Shown piece after piece: positions 27,344 to 35,308 of a DNA stretch of 64,000 nt. Below the pieces are notes generated by a model. It made no database searches. It was not told the origin of the DNA and saw only the letters and a list, made by a program, of their open reading frames with translations. Source of the DNA: Ollibium composti (GTDB lineage: Bacteria; Pseudomonadota; Alphaproteobacteria; Rhizobiales; Rhizobiaceae); the NCBI RefSeq assembly GCF_004801285.1, contig NZ_SSNY01000013.1, positions 1 through 64,000 on the forward strand, in the 5' to 3' direction. Numbering within the stretch: the stretch's first letter is position 1; every line of letters starts with the position of its first letter. The position numbers and the translations under genes were made by a program.

Positions 27344-28744
27344 GTGCGTCTTTCCGCGGCGACCACTGCCGAACGGTTGCTGCCGCAACGTCTGGCGTTG
27401 CGCGCCCGGCCGCTGCTCGGCCGCATCGATGCCGTGCTGTCCGGCGCCGACGCGCGCGGCGAGGCCGGCCGCATGTCGGTCATCGCCTTCGTCGTCCGCA
27501 TCGTCTCGGCCGTCATCGCCTTTGCCAGCCAGGTGCTCATGGCGCGCTGGATGGGCTCCTTCGAATACGGCATCATGGTGCTTGTTTGGACGACGATGAT
27601 CATCGTCGGCGGCCTGTCCTGCCTCGGCTTCCATGCCTCGGTCGTCCGTTTCATCCCCGAATACCGGCAGCATGGCCGGCTGGCGGAATTGCGCGGCGTC
27701 CTTGTGTCCAGCCGGCTGTTCGTGCTCACCATCTCCAGCGTCTTCGCGCTTGTCGGCGGGCTCGGCGTCTGGCTCTCTTCCGGCTGGATCGAGAGCTACT
27801 ACGTCGTGCCTTTCGTGCTCGGCATCACCTGCCTGCCGATGGTGGCGCTGTCCGATCTCTTGCAAGGCATCGCGCGCGCCCATTCATGGGCGCTGTCGGC
27901 GCTGTTGCCGACCTATATCGTGCGGCCCCTGCTGATCCTCGCCCTCATGGCGCTGATGCTCGCCACCGGCTTCGCGCCGGATGCGCGCACCGGCATCCTG
28001 GCGGCCATCGCGGCTACCTACGCCACCAGCCTCGGCCAGTTGCTCGGCCTCACTCGGCGCATCGACGCCGGCCTGCCGCGCGGCCCGACGACCATCCGCT
28101 TCGGCCACTGGTTCGCCGTGTCGCTGCCGATCTTCCTGGTCGAGAGCTTCTTCTTCCTGCTCACCAACGCCGACGTGCTGATGGTCGGCTTCTACCTGAA
28201 GCCCGATGACGTCGGCATCTACTTCGCCACCGTCAAGACGCTGGCGCTGGTGCATTTCGTCTATTTCGCCGTCAAGGCGGGGGCGGCGACGCGCTATGCC
28301 GAGTTCACCCATGGCGAGCCGGAGAAGCTTGCCGCCTTCGCGCGCGAGACCGTGTCGTGGACGTTCTGGCCCTCGCTGGCGATGGCGGCGGCGGTGCTGA
28401 CGCTGGGCGAACCAATGCTTTCCCTGTTCGGCCCCGGCTTCGCCGCCGGCTACCCGCTGCTGTTCCTGCTGGTTCTGGGCGTGGTGGCGCGCGCGGCCGT
28501 CGGCCCGTGCGAAAGCCTTCTGACGATGAGCGGCAACCAGAATATCTGTGCCGCCGTCTACGCCATCGCGCTGGTGCTCAACATCGGCCTCACCATCGTG
28601 CTCATCCCGCAGTTTCAGCTGTGGGGAGCCGCTGCCTCGACGACGCTCGCCATGGTCTTCGAGGCCGCAGCCCTTTCCTTCACCGTCCGGCGCCGGCTCG
28701 GCATCGCCATGGTGATCTTCCTTCCCGCCCGGAGACCTGCCTGA
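27344..28744 (+). CDS. Polysaccharide flippase (Wzx/MATE-like, multidrug/oligosaccharidyl-lipid superfamily)
   Basis: A 466-residue membrane protein starting at GTG 27344, preceded by GGAG. After about 45 cytoplasmic residues, some 12-14 transmembrane helices follow, beginning MSVIAFVVRIVSAVIAFASQVLMARWMG, the family start motif in which the membrane-exposed Arg-Trp-Met-Gly precedes a YG pair (SFEYGIMVLVW). It likely flips a lipid-linked saccharide across the inner membrane. Its stop overlaps the next start by one base, so the BioF2-like acetyltransferase is coupled to it; the pair suggests an exopolysaccharide or cell-surface glycan pathway. Confidence 0.85.
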   Translation: MRLSAATTAERLLPQRLALRARPLLGRIDAVLSGADARGEAGRMSVIAFVVRIVSAVIAFASQVLMARWMGSFEYGIMVLVWTTMIIVGGLSCLGFHASVVRFIPEYRQHGRLAELRGVLVSSRLFVLTISSVFALVGGLGVWLSSGWIESYYVVPFVLGITCLPMVALSDLLQGIARAHSWALSALLPTYIVRPLLILALMALMLATGFAPDARTGILAAIAATYATSLGQLLGLTRRIDAGLPRGPTTIRFGHWFAVSLPIFLVESFFFLLTNADVLMVGFYLKPDDVGIYFATVKTLALVHFVYFAVKAGAATRYAEFTHGEPEKLAAFARETVSWTFWPSLAMAAAVLTLGEPMLSLFGPGFAAGYPLLFLLVLGVVARAAVGPCESLLTMSGNQNICAAVYAIALVLNIGLTIVLIPQFQLWGAAASTTLAMVFEAAALSFTVRRRLGIAMVIFLPARRPA

Positions 28745-30027
28745 TGGCCGCCGTTCCCCTGATCGAAGAAAGCAGCGGCGGCCCGGCCGGCGCGATGGTG
28801 TCCGGCCTCGCCGGGCTGGCGCGCGATGCGGCGGACGCTGCCCAGCTCGAACTCATCGCGCATGGGCGGCCCGAGCGGCGGCTGGCCATCTACCCGGCCT
28901 CGGCCGGGTTCGATCTCGTCGAGGAACTCGACTATCTCAGTGCCCGCACCGTCGAGCCCAACGTCTTCTTCAATCCGCGCTTCCTGGCGCCCGCGATGCC
29001 CAGGCTGGAGGACCGCGAGGTGCGGCTCGCCGTCATCCGCGACGGCGACGACTACCGCAGCCGGCTGCGTTTCCTGGTGCCTTATTCGATCGAGCGGCCG
29101 GCCGTTCCGCTCGGCGTTCCGGTCATGCGCACATGGTCGAGCCCGTTCGGGCCGATGGGCACGCCGCTGATCGACCGCGACGACCCGGTCGGCGTGCTGG
29201 ACGACTTCCTTGGCATGCTGTCGAGGCCGCGCCTCAACCTGCCGAAGGTCTTCGTCTTCCCCGATATGCGGATGGACGGACCGGTGGCCGCACTCATCAA
29301 GACCGTGGCCGAGATGCGCAGGCTGCCGCTTGCCGTCACGGGAGCGAACGAGCGGCCGGTGCTGGAAAGCGCGCTCGACGGCGAGGCCTATCTGCGTGCA
29401 TCGCTGAAGGCGCATCACTACCGCGAATTCCGGCGCCTCAAGCGGCGCCTCGCCGACACCGGCAGGCTGGAACATACGGTGGCGCGCGGGCCGGAGGAGA
29501 TCCGCCACGCCATCGAGCGTTTCCTGTCGCTGGAGGCGGCTGGCTGGAAGGGCCGCGAGCGGACCGCCATGGTCATCGACCGCTATCGGGCCGCCTTCGC
29601 GCGCGAGGCTGTACACCGGCTGGCCGAGCAGGATATGTGCCGCATCCACGCGCTGGAGCTCGACGGGCGCACCATCGCCAGCCTGATCGTGTTCGTCGAG
29701 GCGGGCGTCGCCTACACCTGGAAGACGGCATACGACGAGACGCTTGCGGCCTATTCGCCCGGTACGCTTCTGATGATCGAGGTGACGAAGCAGCACCTCG
29801 ACGATCCCAACATCGACGTCACCGATTCCTGCGCGGTGCCGGACCATCCGGTGATGAGCCGGCTGTGGAGCGAGCGCCGGCAGGTCGGCACCTTCGTGAT
29901 CGGTCTGTCGCCAGAGGCCGACCGCGCAGCGCGCCAGGCGGCCTCGCAGCTGCATCTCTACCGCGAGACGCGCAACATGGCGCGCATCCTGCGCAATCGC
30001 GTCAGAAGCCTGCTGGGCCGGCGCTGA
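28744..30027 (+). CDS. BioF2-like (CelD-type) GNAT acetyltransferase
   Basis: A 427-residue cytoplasmic enzyme with two tandem GNAT folds. The C-terminal half (about 180-370) shows the BioF2/CelD pattern: HHYREFRRLKRRLADTG, then FLSLEAAGWKGRERTAM, and IASLIVFVEAGVAYTWKTAYDETLAAYSPGTLLMIEV. This pattern occurs in proteins of cellulose and exopolysaccharide biosynthesis that transfer acyl groups to sugars. Overlaps the flippase gene by one base. The substrate is unknown. A GC-rich inverted repeat (30051-30079) lies between this gene and the convergent pseudoazurin gene. Confidence 0.88.
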   Translation: MAAVPLIEESSGGPAGAMVSGLAGLARDAADAAQLELIAHGRPERRLAIYPASAGFDLVEELDYLSARTVEPNVFFNPRFLAPAMPRLEDREVRLAVIRDGDDYRSRLRFLVPYSIERPAVPLGVPVMRTWSSPFGPMGTPLIDRDDPVGVLDDFLGMLSRPRLNLPKVFVFPDMRMDGPVAALIKTVAEMRRLPLAVTGANERPVLESALDGEAYLRASLKAHHYREFRRLKRRLADTGRLEHTVARGPEEIRHAIERFLSLEAAGWKGRERTAMVIDRYRAAFAREAVHRLAEQDMCRIHALELDGRTIASLIVFVEAGVAYTWKTAYDETLAAYSPGTLLMIEVTKQHLDDPNIDVTDSCAVPDHPVMSRLWSERRQVGTFVIGLSPEADRAARQAASQLHLYRETRNMARILRNRVRSLLGRR

Positions 30028-30108
30028 CCGTCAGGCGGGAGACGACGATACGGCCGGGAGAGGGATACCCACCCGGCCGACGGTTCGAAGACTGGAGAAT
30101 GCCGGCGG

Positions 30109-30552
30109 TCAGTTGCCGGCCGGGACTTCCGCAAGCAGCGCCTCGAAGACCTTCTTGGCCTTGCCGCTCTGCTTGACGGCCTTGGCCTGCTCCAGGTTCA
30201 CCGGCTTGCCGACGACGATCAGCGCCACCATGCCCATGCCGTAGTGGGGCGTGCACTTGACGCCGTAGACGCCTTCCTTGTCCAGCGTGACGGTGATCGG
30301 CTGGCTGATCTTGCCCTTGAAGGGCTCGGCGCCGTCGGGGATCATGCCCTTGATGCTTTCGGCATCGTGGCCCTTGTCGGTGGGCACGAAGGTGACGGTG
30401 TCTCCGGGGGCGGCCTGGACGAAGTCCGGCTGGAACACCATGGTGCCCTTCTCGCCCTTGTTGAGCATCTGGATCTGATGATCGGCAGCCTGTGCGCCTC
30501 CAGCCAGCATCAGGGCGGCGAGGATGGTTGCTGCAGCGACTACGCGTTTCAT
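30109..30552 (-). CDS. Pseudoazurin, periplasmic type 1 copper electron carrier
   Basis: A 147-residue cupredoxin that donates electrons to copper nitrite reductase. Signal peptide to about residue 22 (AGGAQA), mature start ADHQIQMLNKGEKGTM, which is typical of pseudoazurin. Type 1 copper ligands are visible: His in DKGHDAESI, and Cys, His and Met in VKCTPHYGMGM. Length matches the family. It diverges from the NnrR-type regulator gene; a TTG-N8-CAA operator at 30628-30641 sits between them. Confidence 0.95.
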   Translation of the reverse strand: MKRVVAAATILAALMLAGGAQAADHQIQMLNKGEKGTMVFQPDFVQAAPGDTVTFVPTDKGHDAESIKGMIPDGAEPFKGKISQPITVTLDKEGVYGVKCTPHYGMGMVALIVVGKPVNLEQAKAVKQSGKAKKVFEALLAEVPAGN

Positions 30553-30627
30553 GGAACTTGCCTTTCCTTTTCTCGGTGCGGCGGCGACCCGCCGGGTGTC
30601 ATGTAGGGGTATCGCCGTCGGCCCACT

Positions 30628-30641
30628 TTGTTGCAGCGCAA
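30628..30641. promoter_or_regulatory. FNR/NnrR-type box between pseudoazurin and regulator genes
   Basis: TTGTT-GCAG-CGCAA fits the TTG-N8-CAA palindrome used by the FNR/CRP family. It lies 76 bp upstream of the pseudoazurin start and 109 bp upstream of the regulator start, so it could serve either promoter. Confidence 0.65.
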
Positions 30642-30692
30642 ACAAAACCGAATCAAGGCATAACTGGCCAAAAGCCTCGCGACTTGCCGTTT

Positions 30693-30715
30693 GCACCATC
30701 CCTATGGGATGGTGC
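30693..30715. other. Perfect 23-nt hairpin in the leader of the NnrR-type gene
   Basis: GCACCATCCC-TAT-GGGATGGTGC, ten paired bases and a three-base loop, 34 bp upstream of the GTG start codon. There is no T-run, so it is not a standard terminator. It could be an operator or a leader RNA structure. Confidence 0.6.
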
Positions 30716-30749
30716 GGCCGATTGACAGGACCGAGTCCCAGGAGAGTCC

Positions 30750-31454
30750 GTGAGCCGTCTCGACCGTTCCCTGATTGCAGACCTGCCGCTGTTCCGGGGC
30801 ATGAGCGCGGCCGATCTCGACCGTATCGTCGGCCGGGCGCGCTCGCAGCGTGTCGCCAAGGACCAGGCCATTTTCGAACAGGACGGCGCCGCGAACACCT
30901 TTTTCCTGCTGCTCGACGGCCATGTGCGCGTCGTCAAGTCGACGCCGGAGGGGCAGGACGTCATCGTGCGCTACATCAGCGCGGGCGAGCTGATGGGCAT
31001 CGCCCAGGCGCTCGGCCGTTCCACCTATCCGGCGAATGCGATCGCGGCCGTCGACTGCGTGGTGCTTGCCTGGCCCGGCGCCCTGTGGGCCGAGTTCGCC
31101 GCCGCGATCCCTTCCTTCGGGGCGAATACCTACAAGACCGTTGGCGACCGGCTGCAGGATGCTCATACGCGCGTCGTCGAGATGTCGACCGAGCAGGTCG
31201 ACCGGCGGGTCGCCCATGCGCTGCTCAAGCTGGTGGGGCAAAGCGGCAAGCAGACCAGCGAAGGGCTCCTGATCGATTTCCCCATCTCGCGCCAGGATAT
31301 CGCCGAAATGACCGGGACGACGCTTCACACGGTCAGCCGGCTGCTGACGGCGTGGGAAGGCAAGGGCCTGGTCCTGAGCGGACGCCAGAAGGTCACCGTC
31401 ACCGACCGCGACCGGCTTTCGCGCATTGCCGAAGGGCGGGACGGCAAGGACTAG
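30750..31454 (+). CDS. nnrR: Crp/Fnr-family regulator, NnrR-type (nitric oxide/nitrite reductase regulator)
   Basis: A 234-residue regulator starting at GTG 30750 with AGGAGAG upstream. The cyclic-nucleotide-binding-like sensor domain covers about 10-125 and lacks the N-terminal cysteine cluster of FNR, as NnrR/DNR proteins do. The winged helix-turn-helix (about 150-225) has ISRQDIAEMTGTTLHTVSRLLTAWEGKG. It sits between the pseudoazurin and nirK genes and near two TTG-N8-CAA sites, which strongly suggests control of this denitrification cassette in response to nitric oxide. The NnrR label rests on context and the missing cysteines. Confidence 0.82.
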   Translation: MSRLDRSLIADLPLFRGMSAADLDRIVGRARSQRVAKDQAIFEQDGAANTFFLLLDGHVRVVKSTPEGQDVIVRYISAGELMGIAQALGRSTYPANAIAAVDCVVLAWPGALWAEFAAAIPSFGANTYKTVGDRLQDAHTRVVEMSTEQVDRRVAHALLKLVGQSGKQTSEGLLIDFPISRQDIAEMTGTTLHTVSRLLTAWEGKGLVLSGRQKVTVTDRDRLSRIAEGRDGKD

Positions 31455-31495
31455 CCAACCTCCTCGCGACAGTCGGGAACCGGACGCGGATTTGC

Positions 31496-31509
31496 TTGCG
31501 CTAGATCAA
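31496..31509. promoter_or_regulatory. FNR/NnrR-type box upstream of nirK
   Basis: TTGCG-CTAG-ATCAA, a TTG-N8-CAA palindrome with one perfect FNR half site (ATCAA), lies 60 bp upstream of the nirK start codon, a normal activating distance. Confidence 0.75.
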
Positions 31510-31568
31510 CGAGCGTCCCGGCGCCCGCTGATACGGCTTTCCTCAGCTTCGCAAAGAAGGAGTTGGAA

Positions 31569-33077
31569 ATGGAAAGCAAGAGCAGAGCCAGCCCCGCGTC
31601 GATCGGCGTCGCGCCTATGGCGGGCAAGGTGACGCGGCGCGTCATGGCAGGCCTTTTGGCGACGACGATGGCGTTCGCCGTGCCGCTGGCGCCGGCCTTC
31701 ACCCAGACGCACAATCACGGCGCAAACGCGCAGACCGCGCAGGACACGGCGGCGCCGGCGGCCTCGAATGCGCCGGCCGACGCCAGCGGCGTCGTCAGTT
31801 ATCACAGCGCCACCATCTTCACCCTGCGCACCGGCATCGCCGAGGGCCGCATGGTCTATATCGGCGTCGGCGGCGACATCGAGGGCAAGGTCAATCCCAC
31901 CCTGATGGTCCACGAGGGCGAGCTGGTGCAGATCAACCTCATCAACGGCGAGGGCGCCGAGCACGACATCGTGCTCGACCAGTACGCCGCCCGCTCGGCG
32001 GTGGTGGTCGGCAAGAACGCCTCCTCGACCTTCTCGTTTCTCGCCAACAAGGTCGGCGAATTCGCCTATTTCTGCTCCATCGCCGGCCACCGTGCGGCGG
32101 GCATGGAGGGCGTGATCCAGGTGATGCCCGGCCCGCGCTCCGGCATGGCGACGGACGCGGCCGACATCGTGCGCGATCCTGCGGACCTGCCGGGTCCGAT
32201 CGGGCAGCGGCCGCCGCAGGTGGTGCGCGTCGACATGGAGACCGTCGAGCTCAAGGGCCGGCTGGATGACGGCACCTCCTATGTCTACTGGACCTTCAAC
32301 AACAAGGTTCCCGGACCGATGCTCAGGGTGCGCGTCGGCGACACGGTCGAGCTTCACATCAAGAACGCGGCCGACAGCGTCATGATGCACTCGATCGACC
32401 TCCATGCCGCGACCGGCCCCGGCGGCGGCGCCGACTTCACCCAGATCGCGCCCGGCGAGGAAGCCGTGGTGACGTTCAAGGCGCTGAAGCCCGGCGTCTT
32501 CGTCTACCACTGCGCCACGCCCAGCGTCGCTCACCACATCGCCAGCGGCATGTACGGGCTGATCGTGGTGGAACCGGAAGGCGGCCTGCCGCAGGTCGAC
32601 CGCGAGTTCTACGTCATGCAGGGCGAGCTCTATACGGTCGAGCCGTTCGGCACGAAGGGCGAGATGGAGATGGACTACGACAAGCTGATCTCCGAGCGCC
32701 CGGAATACTTCCTGTTCAACGGCTCGGTCGGCGCGCTCACCAAGGCGCATCCGCTCTACGCCAATGCCGGCGAAACGGTACGCATCTTCTTCGGTGTCGG
32801 CGGGCCGAACTACACCTCGTCCTTCCATGTCATCGGCGAGATCTTCGACCACGTCTATTCGTTGGGCAGCGTGACTTCGCCGCCGCTGACGGGCGTGCAG
32901 ACGGTGAGCGTGCCACCGGGCGGCGCCACGGTCGTCGATTTCAAGATCGAGCGCGGCGGCCACTACGTGCTGGTCGACCATGCCCTGTCGCGCGCCGAGC
33001 GCGGCCTGGCGGGCTACCTGATCGTCGACGGCCCGAAGAACGACGACATCATGCATGAGGGGCCGGCCAAGCAATAG
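31569..33077 (+). CDS. nirK: Copper nitrite reductase NirK with extra N-terminal cupredoxin domain
   Basis: A 502-residue periplasmic enzyme reducing nitrite to nitric oxide. ATG at 31569 with AAGGAG upstream. A Tat-like signal (TRRVMAGLLATTMAFAVP) comes first. Residues about 75-190 are an additional cupredoxin with its own full type 1 copper set: His132, Cys169, His174, Met179. The catalytic NirK portion follows (about 205-490): type 1 ligands His274, Cys315, His323, Met328; type 2 ligands His279, His314, His420; catalytic Asp277 and His394. An N-terminal cupredoxin fusion matches the hexameric Hyphomicrobium denitrificans enzyme class and is longer than the usual 360-380 residues. An NnrR/FNR box lies 60 bp upstream; a terminator follows. 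Confidence 0.96.
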   Translation: MESKSRASPASIGVAPMAGKVTRRVMAGLLATTMAFAVPLAPAFTQTHNHGANAQTAQDTAAPAASNAPADASGVVSYHSATIFTLRTGIAEGRMVYIGVGGDIEGKVNPTLMVHEGELVQINLINGEGAEHDIVLDQYAARSAVVVGKNASSTFSFLANKVGEFAYFCSIAGHRAAGMEGVIQVMPGPRSGMATDAADIVRDPADLPGPIGQRPPQVVRVDMETVELKGRLDDGTSYVYWTFNNKVPGPMLRVRVGDTVELHIKNAADSVMMHSIDLHAATGPGGGADFTQIAPGEEAVVTFKALKPGVFVYHCATPSVAHHIASGMYGLIVVEPEGGLPQVDREFYVMQGELYTVEPFGTKGEMEMDYDKLISERPEYFLFNGSVGALTKAHPLYANAGETVRIFFGVGGPNYTSSFHVIGEIFDHVYSLGSVTSPPLTGVQTVSVPPGGATVVDFKIERGGHYVLVDHALSRAERGLAGYLIVDGPKNDDIMHEGPAKQ

Positions 33078-33094
33078 GCCGGCAACGGGGGGAG

Positions 33095-33124
33095 ACGGGC
33101 GCGCCAAAAGCGCGCCCGTTGCCC
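33095..33124 (+). terminator. Intrinsic terminator after nirK
   Basis: Hairpin ACGGGCGCGC-CAAAA-GCGCGCCCGT followed by TGCCCTTTTC, 18 bp past the nirK stop codon. Confidence 0.85.
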
Positions 33125-33225
33125 TTTTCAGATACCCGCAGGGTTCGCGATGACGACCGTTCGTCGACCGTCAGGCCGCCCAATCGGAGCGGTGAGCGAA
33201 GCGAATTCGCATGAGATCAGGAAAA

Positions 33226-33310
33226 TGGTGCCCCTAGCCGGGATCGAACCAGCACTCCTTGCGGAACTCGATTTTGAGTCGAGCGCGTCTACCAATTCCG
33301 CCATAGGGGC
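33226..33310 (-). tRNA. tRNA-Leu (anticodon CAA)
   Basis: 85-nt class II tRNA on the minus strand: acceptor GCCCCTA/TAGGGGC, discriminator A, encoded CCA, D arm GCGGAATTGGTAGACGC, anticodon stem CTCGA/TCGAG with loop CTCAAAA (anticodon CAA), long variable arm TTCCGCAAGGAGT and T arm GCTGG-TTCGATC-CCGGC. All conserved positions are intact, including T33. Confidence 0.97.
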
Positions 33311-33468
33311 ACGGACCGGGCAGGTCCGGATGGGCGCGGACTATACGGTCAGGGGCCTGTTCGTCAACTGGCCTCGCCGGTTTACCGCGCTGTCGATTTC
33401 GTGAACCCTGCGCCATTGTGCGGCGGGCGGAAACTTTCTAGACAAGCTCCGCATCACGAGGGCTTTCC

Positions 33469-34056
33469 ATGCTTCGCGGACTCTATGACTGGACCTTGTC
33501 GCTCGCGGCAAGGAAATCCGCCGAATGGTGGCTGGCCGTCATCGCCTTCGTCGAAAGCTCGGTGTTCCTCGTGCCGGCCGACGTGCTCTACCTGCCGATG
33601 GCGCTGTCGCGGCCGGACCGGGCCTATCGCTATGCGCTGATCGCCACGGTCGCCTCGGTGCTCGGCGGCGTCGCCGGCTGGTTCATCGGCCACTACGCCT
33701 ATGAGACGATCGCCGTGCCGATCCTGCAATTCTACGGCAAGTACGACGAGTTCGAGGCGCTGCGCACCTCCTCCGGCATCGGCTTCATCATCCTGATGCT
33801 GATCACCTCGGGCGCCGCCCACCTGCCGCCGATCAAGGTGGTGACCATCCTGTCGGGGGTCATCGGCGTCAACCTTGTCCTGTTCATCGGGCTCGCCATC
33901 GTCGCGCGCGGGGCGCGCTTCCTTTTGCTCGCCTGGTTGCTGCGCCGCTACGGCGAGCAGATCAAGGATTTCATCGAGAAGCGCCTCGGCATGATCGCGG
34001 GCGCTGCCGCCGTCGCCCTCATTCTGCTCTACATCGTCGTCAAATGGGTGTTCTGA
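33469..34056 (+). CDS. DedA/YqaA-family membrane protein
   Basis: A 195-residue inner-membrane protein of the SNARE-associated/DedA superfamily (YqaA branch). Features are FVESSVFLVPADVLYLPMAL, a Glu-Ser re-entrant motif near residue 28, GGVAGWFIGHYAYE, and a C-terminal set of hydrophobic helices. This superfamily is linked to lipid transport and membrane homeostasis; a specific role is unproven here. Followed after 27 bp by dsbB in the same direction. Confidence 0.85.
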   Translation: MLRGLYDWTLSLAARKSAEWWLAVIAFVESSVFLVPADVLYLPMALSRPDRAYRYALIATVASVLGGVAGWFIGHYAYETIAVPILQFYGKYDEFEALRTSSGIGFIILMLITSGAAHLPPIKVVTILSGVIGVNLVLFIGLAIVARGARFLLLAWLLRRYGEQIKDFIEKRLGMIAGAAAVALILLYIVVKWVF

Positions 34057-34083
34057 GCGGACTTCATCACGGATGACCTTGCC

Positions 34084-34602
34084 ATGACCGATATCGCCAC
34101 CCCTGCCGCCACGCTCCGCCGCACGCAGATCGCCGGCTTCCTCGCCGTCGCCATGGCGGCCACCGTCGGCGGGGCGCTCGCCTTCCAGTACATAGGCGGC
34201 TACATCCCCTGCAAGCTCTGCTACGAGCAGCGTCTGCCCTACTATATCGGCGCGCCGCTGATGCTGGTAGCCTGCCTCGCCTCGCTGATGCGGGCGCCGG
34301 CCTGGGCCGTGCGCGGCCTGCTTGCCATCGGGGGGCTCCTGATGGTCTACGGCCTCTATCTCGGCGTCTTCCATTCCGGCGTCGAATGGGGCTGGTGGCC
34401 GGGGCCGACCGACTGCACCACGGTCGGCGTCTCGGTCGATACCGGCGGCAACGGCGTGCTCGACGCGCTGAACGAGTTCGTGCCGCCGTCCTGCGACAAG
34501 GCGGCGCTGCGCATCCTCGGCCTGTCTCTGGCCGGCTGGCAGGCGATCGCGGCCCTCATCCTCGGCGCGGTGGCCTTCAAGGGCGCGTTCGGCAAGGATT
34601 GA
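34084..34602 (+). CDS. Disulfide bond formation protein B (DsbB family)
   Basis: A 172-residue four-helix quinone reductase that reoxidises periplasmic thiol oxidases. The first redox pair is CKLC in GYIPCKLCYEQRLPYY, and the second periplasmic pair is Cys in PTDCTTVG and Cys in PPSCDKAA. Transmembrane helices lie at about 16-35, 47-62, 75-95 and 145-165. No dsbA is present in the window. Confidence 0.9.
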   Translation: MTDIATPAATLRRTQIAGFLAVAMAATVGGALAFQYIGGYIPCKLCYEQRLPYYIGAPLMLVACLASLMRAPAWAVRGLLAIGGLLMVYGLYLGVFHSGVEWGWWPGPTDCTTVGVSVDTGGNGVLDALNEFVPPSCDKAALRILGLSLAGWQAIAALILGAVAFKGAFGKD

Positions 34603-34622
34603 AGTGCGGGGAAGACGGCGCC

Positions 34623-35180
34623 TTACGGCTCCAGTTCGACATCCCAATAGAGATAGTCCATCCAGCTTTCGTGCAGATGGTTGGGAGGGAAGAGGCGGCC
34701 GTTGTTGTGGAGGTCGTGCACGGTCGGCTTGTAGGGTTTCTGCAAAGGCCACATCTTGGCCTGCGCAGGCATCATGCCGCCCTTCCTGAGATTGCAGGGC
34801 GAACAGGCGGCTACCACATTTTCCCACGTCGTCGCGCCGCCGCGATGACGCGGGACCACATGGTCGAAGGTGAGATCCTCCCCCGTCCCGCAATATTGGC
34901 ACTGGAAACGGTCGCGCAGGAACACGTTGAAGCGGGTGAAGGCCGGATGCCGGGACGGCTTCACGTAGGCCTTGAGGCTGACCACCGAGGGCAGCTTCAT
35001 GGAAAAGGTCGGCGAGGAGACGGCGTGCTCGTATTCGGCGACGATGTTGACGCGCTCGAGGAACACCGCCTTGATCGCGTCCTGCCAGGACCACAGCGAC
35101 AAGGGGTAGTAGCTGAGCGGGCGGTAGTCCGCGTTCAGCACCAGTGCGGGCAGCGCATCCGGAGATACGGCAACCGTCAC
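34623..35180 (-). CDS. HNH endonuclease family protein
   Basis: A 185-residue protein with an HNH_5-type domain in the middle (about 90-145): CQYCGTGEDLTFDHVVPRHRGGATTWENVVAACSPC, whose two CxxC pairs bind zinc and whose His/Asn residues form the HNH site. This is the widespread chromosomal HNH protein of alphaproteobacteria, flanked by ordinary genes, and not a homing enzyme. Function unknown, perhaps DNA repair. Convergent with dsbB. Confidence 0.9.
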   Translation of the reverse strand: MTVAVSPDALPALVLNADYRPLSYYPLSLWSWQDAIKAVFLERVNIVAEYEHAVSSPTFSMKLPSVVSLKAYVKPSRHPAFTRFNVFLRDRFQCQYCGTGEDLTFDHVVPRHRGGATTWENVVAACSPCNLRKGGMMPAQAKMWPLQKPYKPTVHDLHNNGRLFPPNHLHESWMDYLYWDVELEP

Positions 35181-35308
35181 GTTCCTCGTCTCCTTGTGTC
35201 TCGAACCGTACGGTGCCGATACTGTAAGCCCGACATGACAGCGATGTGAAGCGGATTGTGAGCCGCGCGAGACGCCGAAAATGCGCTATTTTCACGCATT
35301 TTCGCGGT

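Noticed and set aside
34623..35180. Homing endonuclease or mobile element suggested by the HNH domain
   Set aside because: Flanked by stable housekeeping genes with no intron, intein or repeat; matches the common chromosomal HNH protein.
33454..35295. Minus-strand frame of 613 codons
   Set aside because: Opposite or out of frame with DedA, DsbB and HNH genes, which have proper motifs and start sites.
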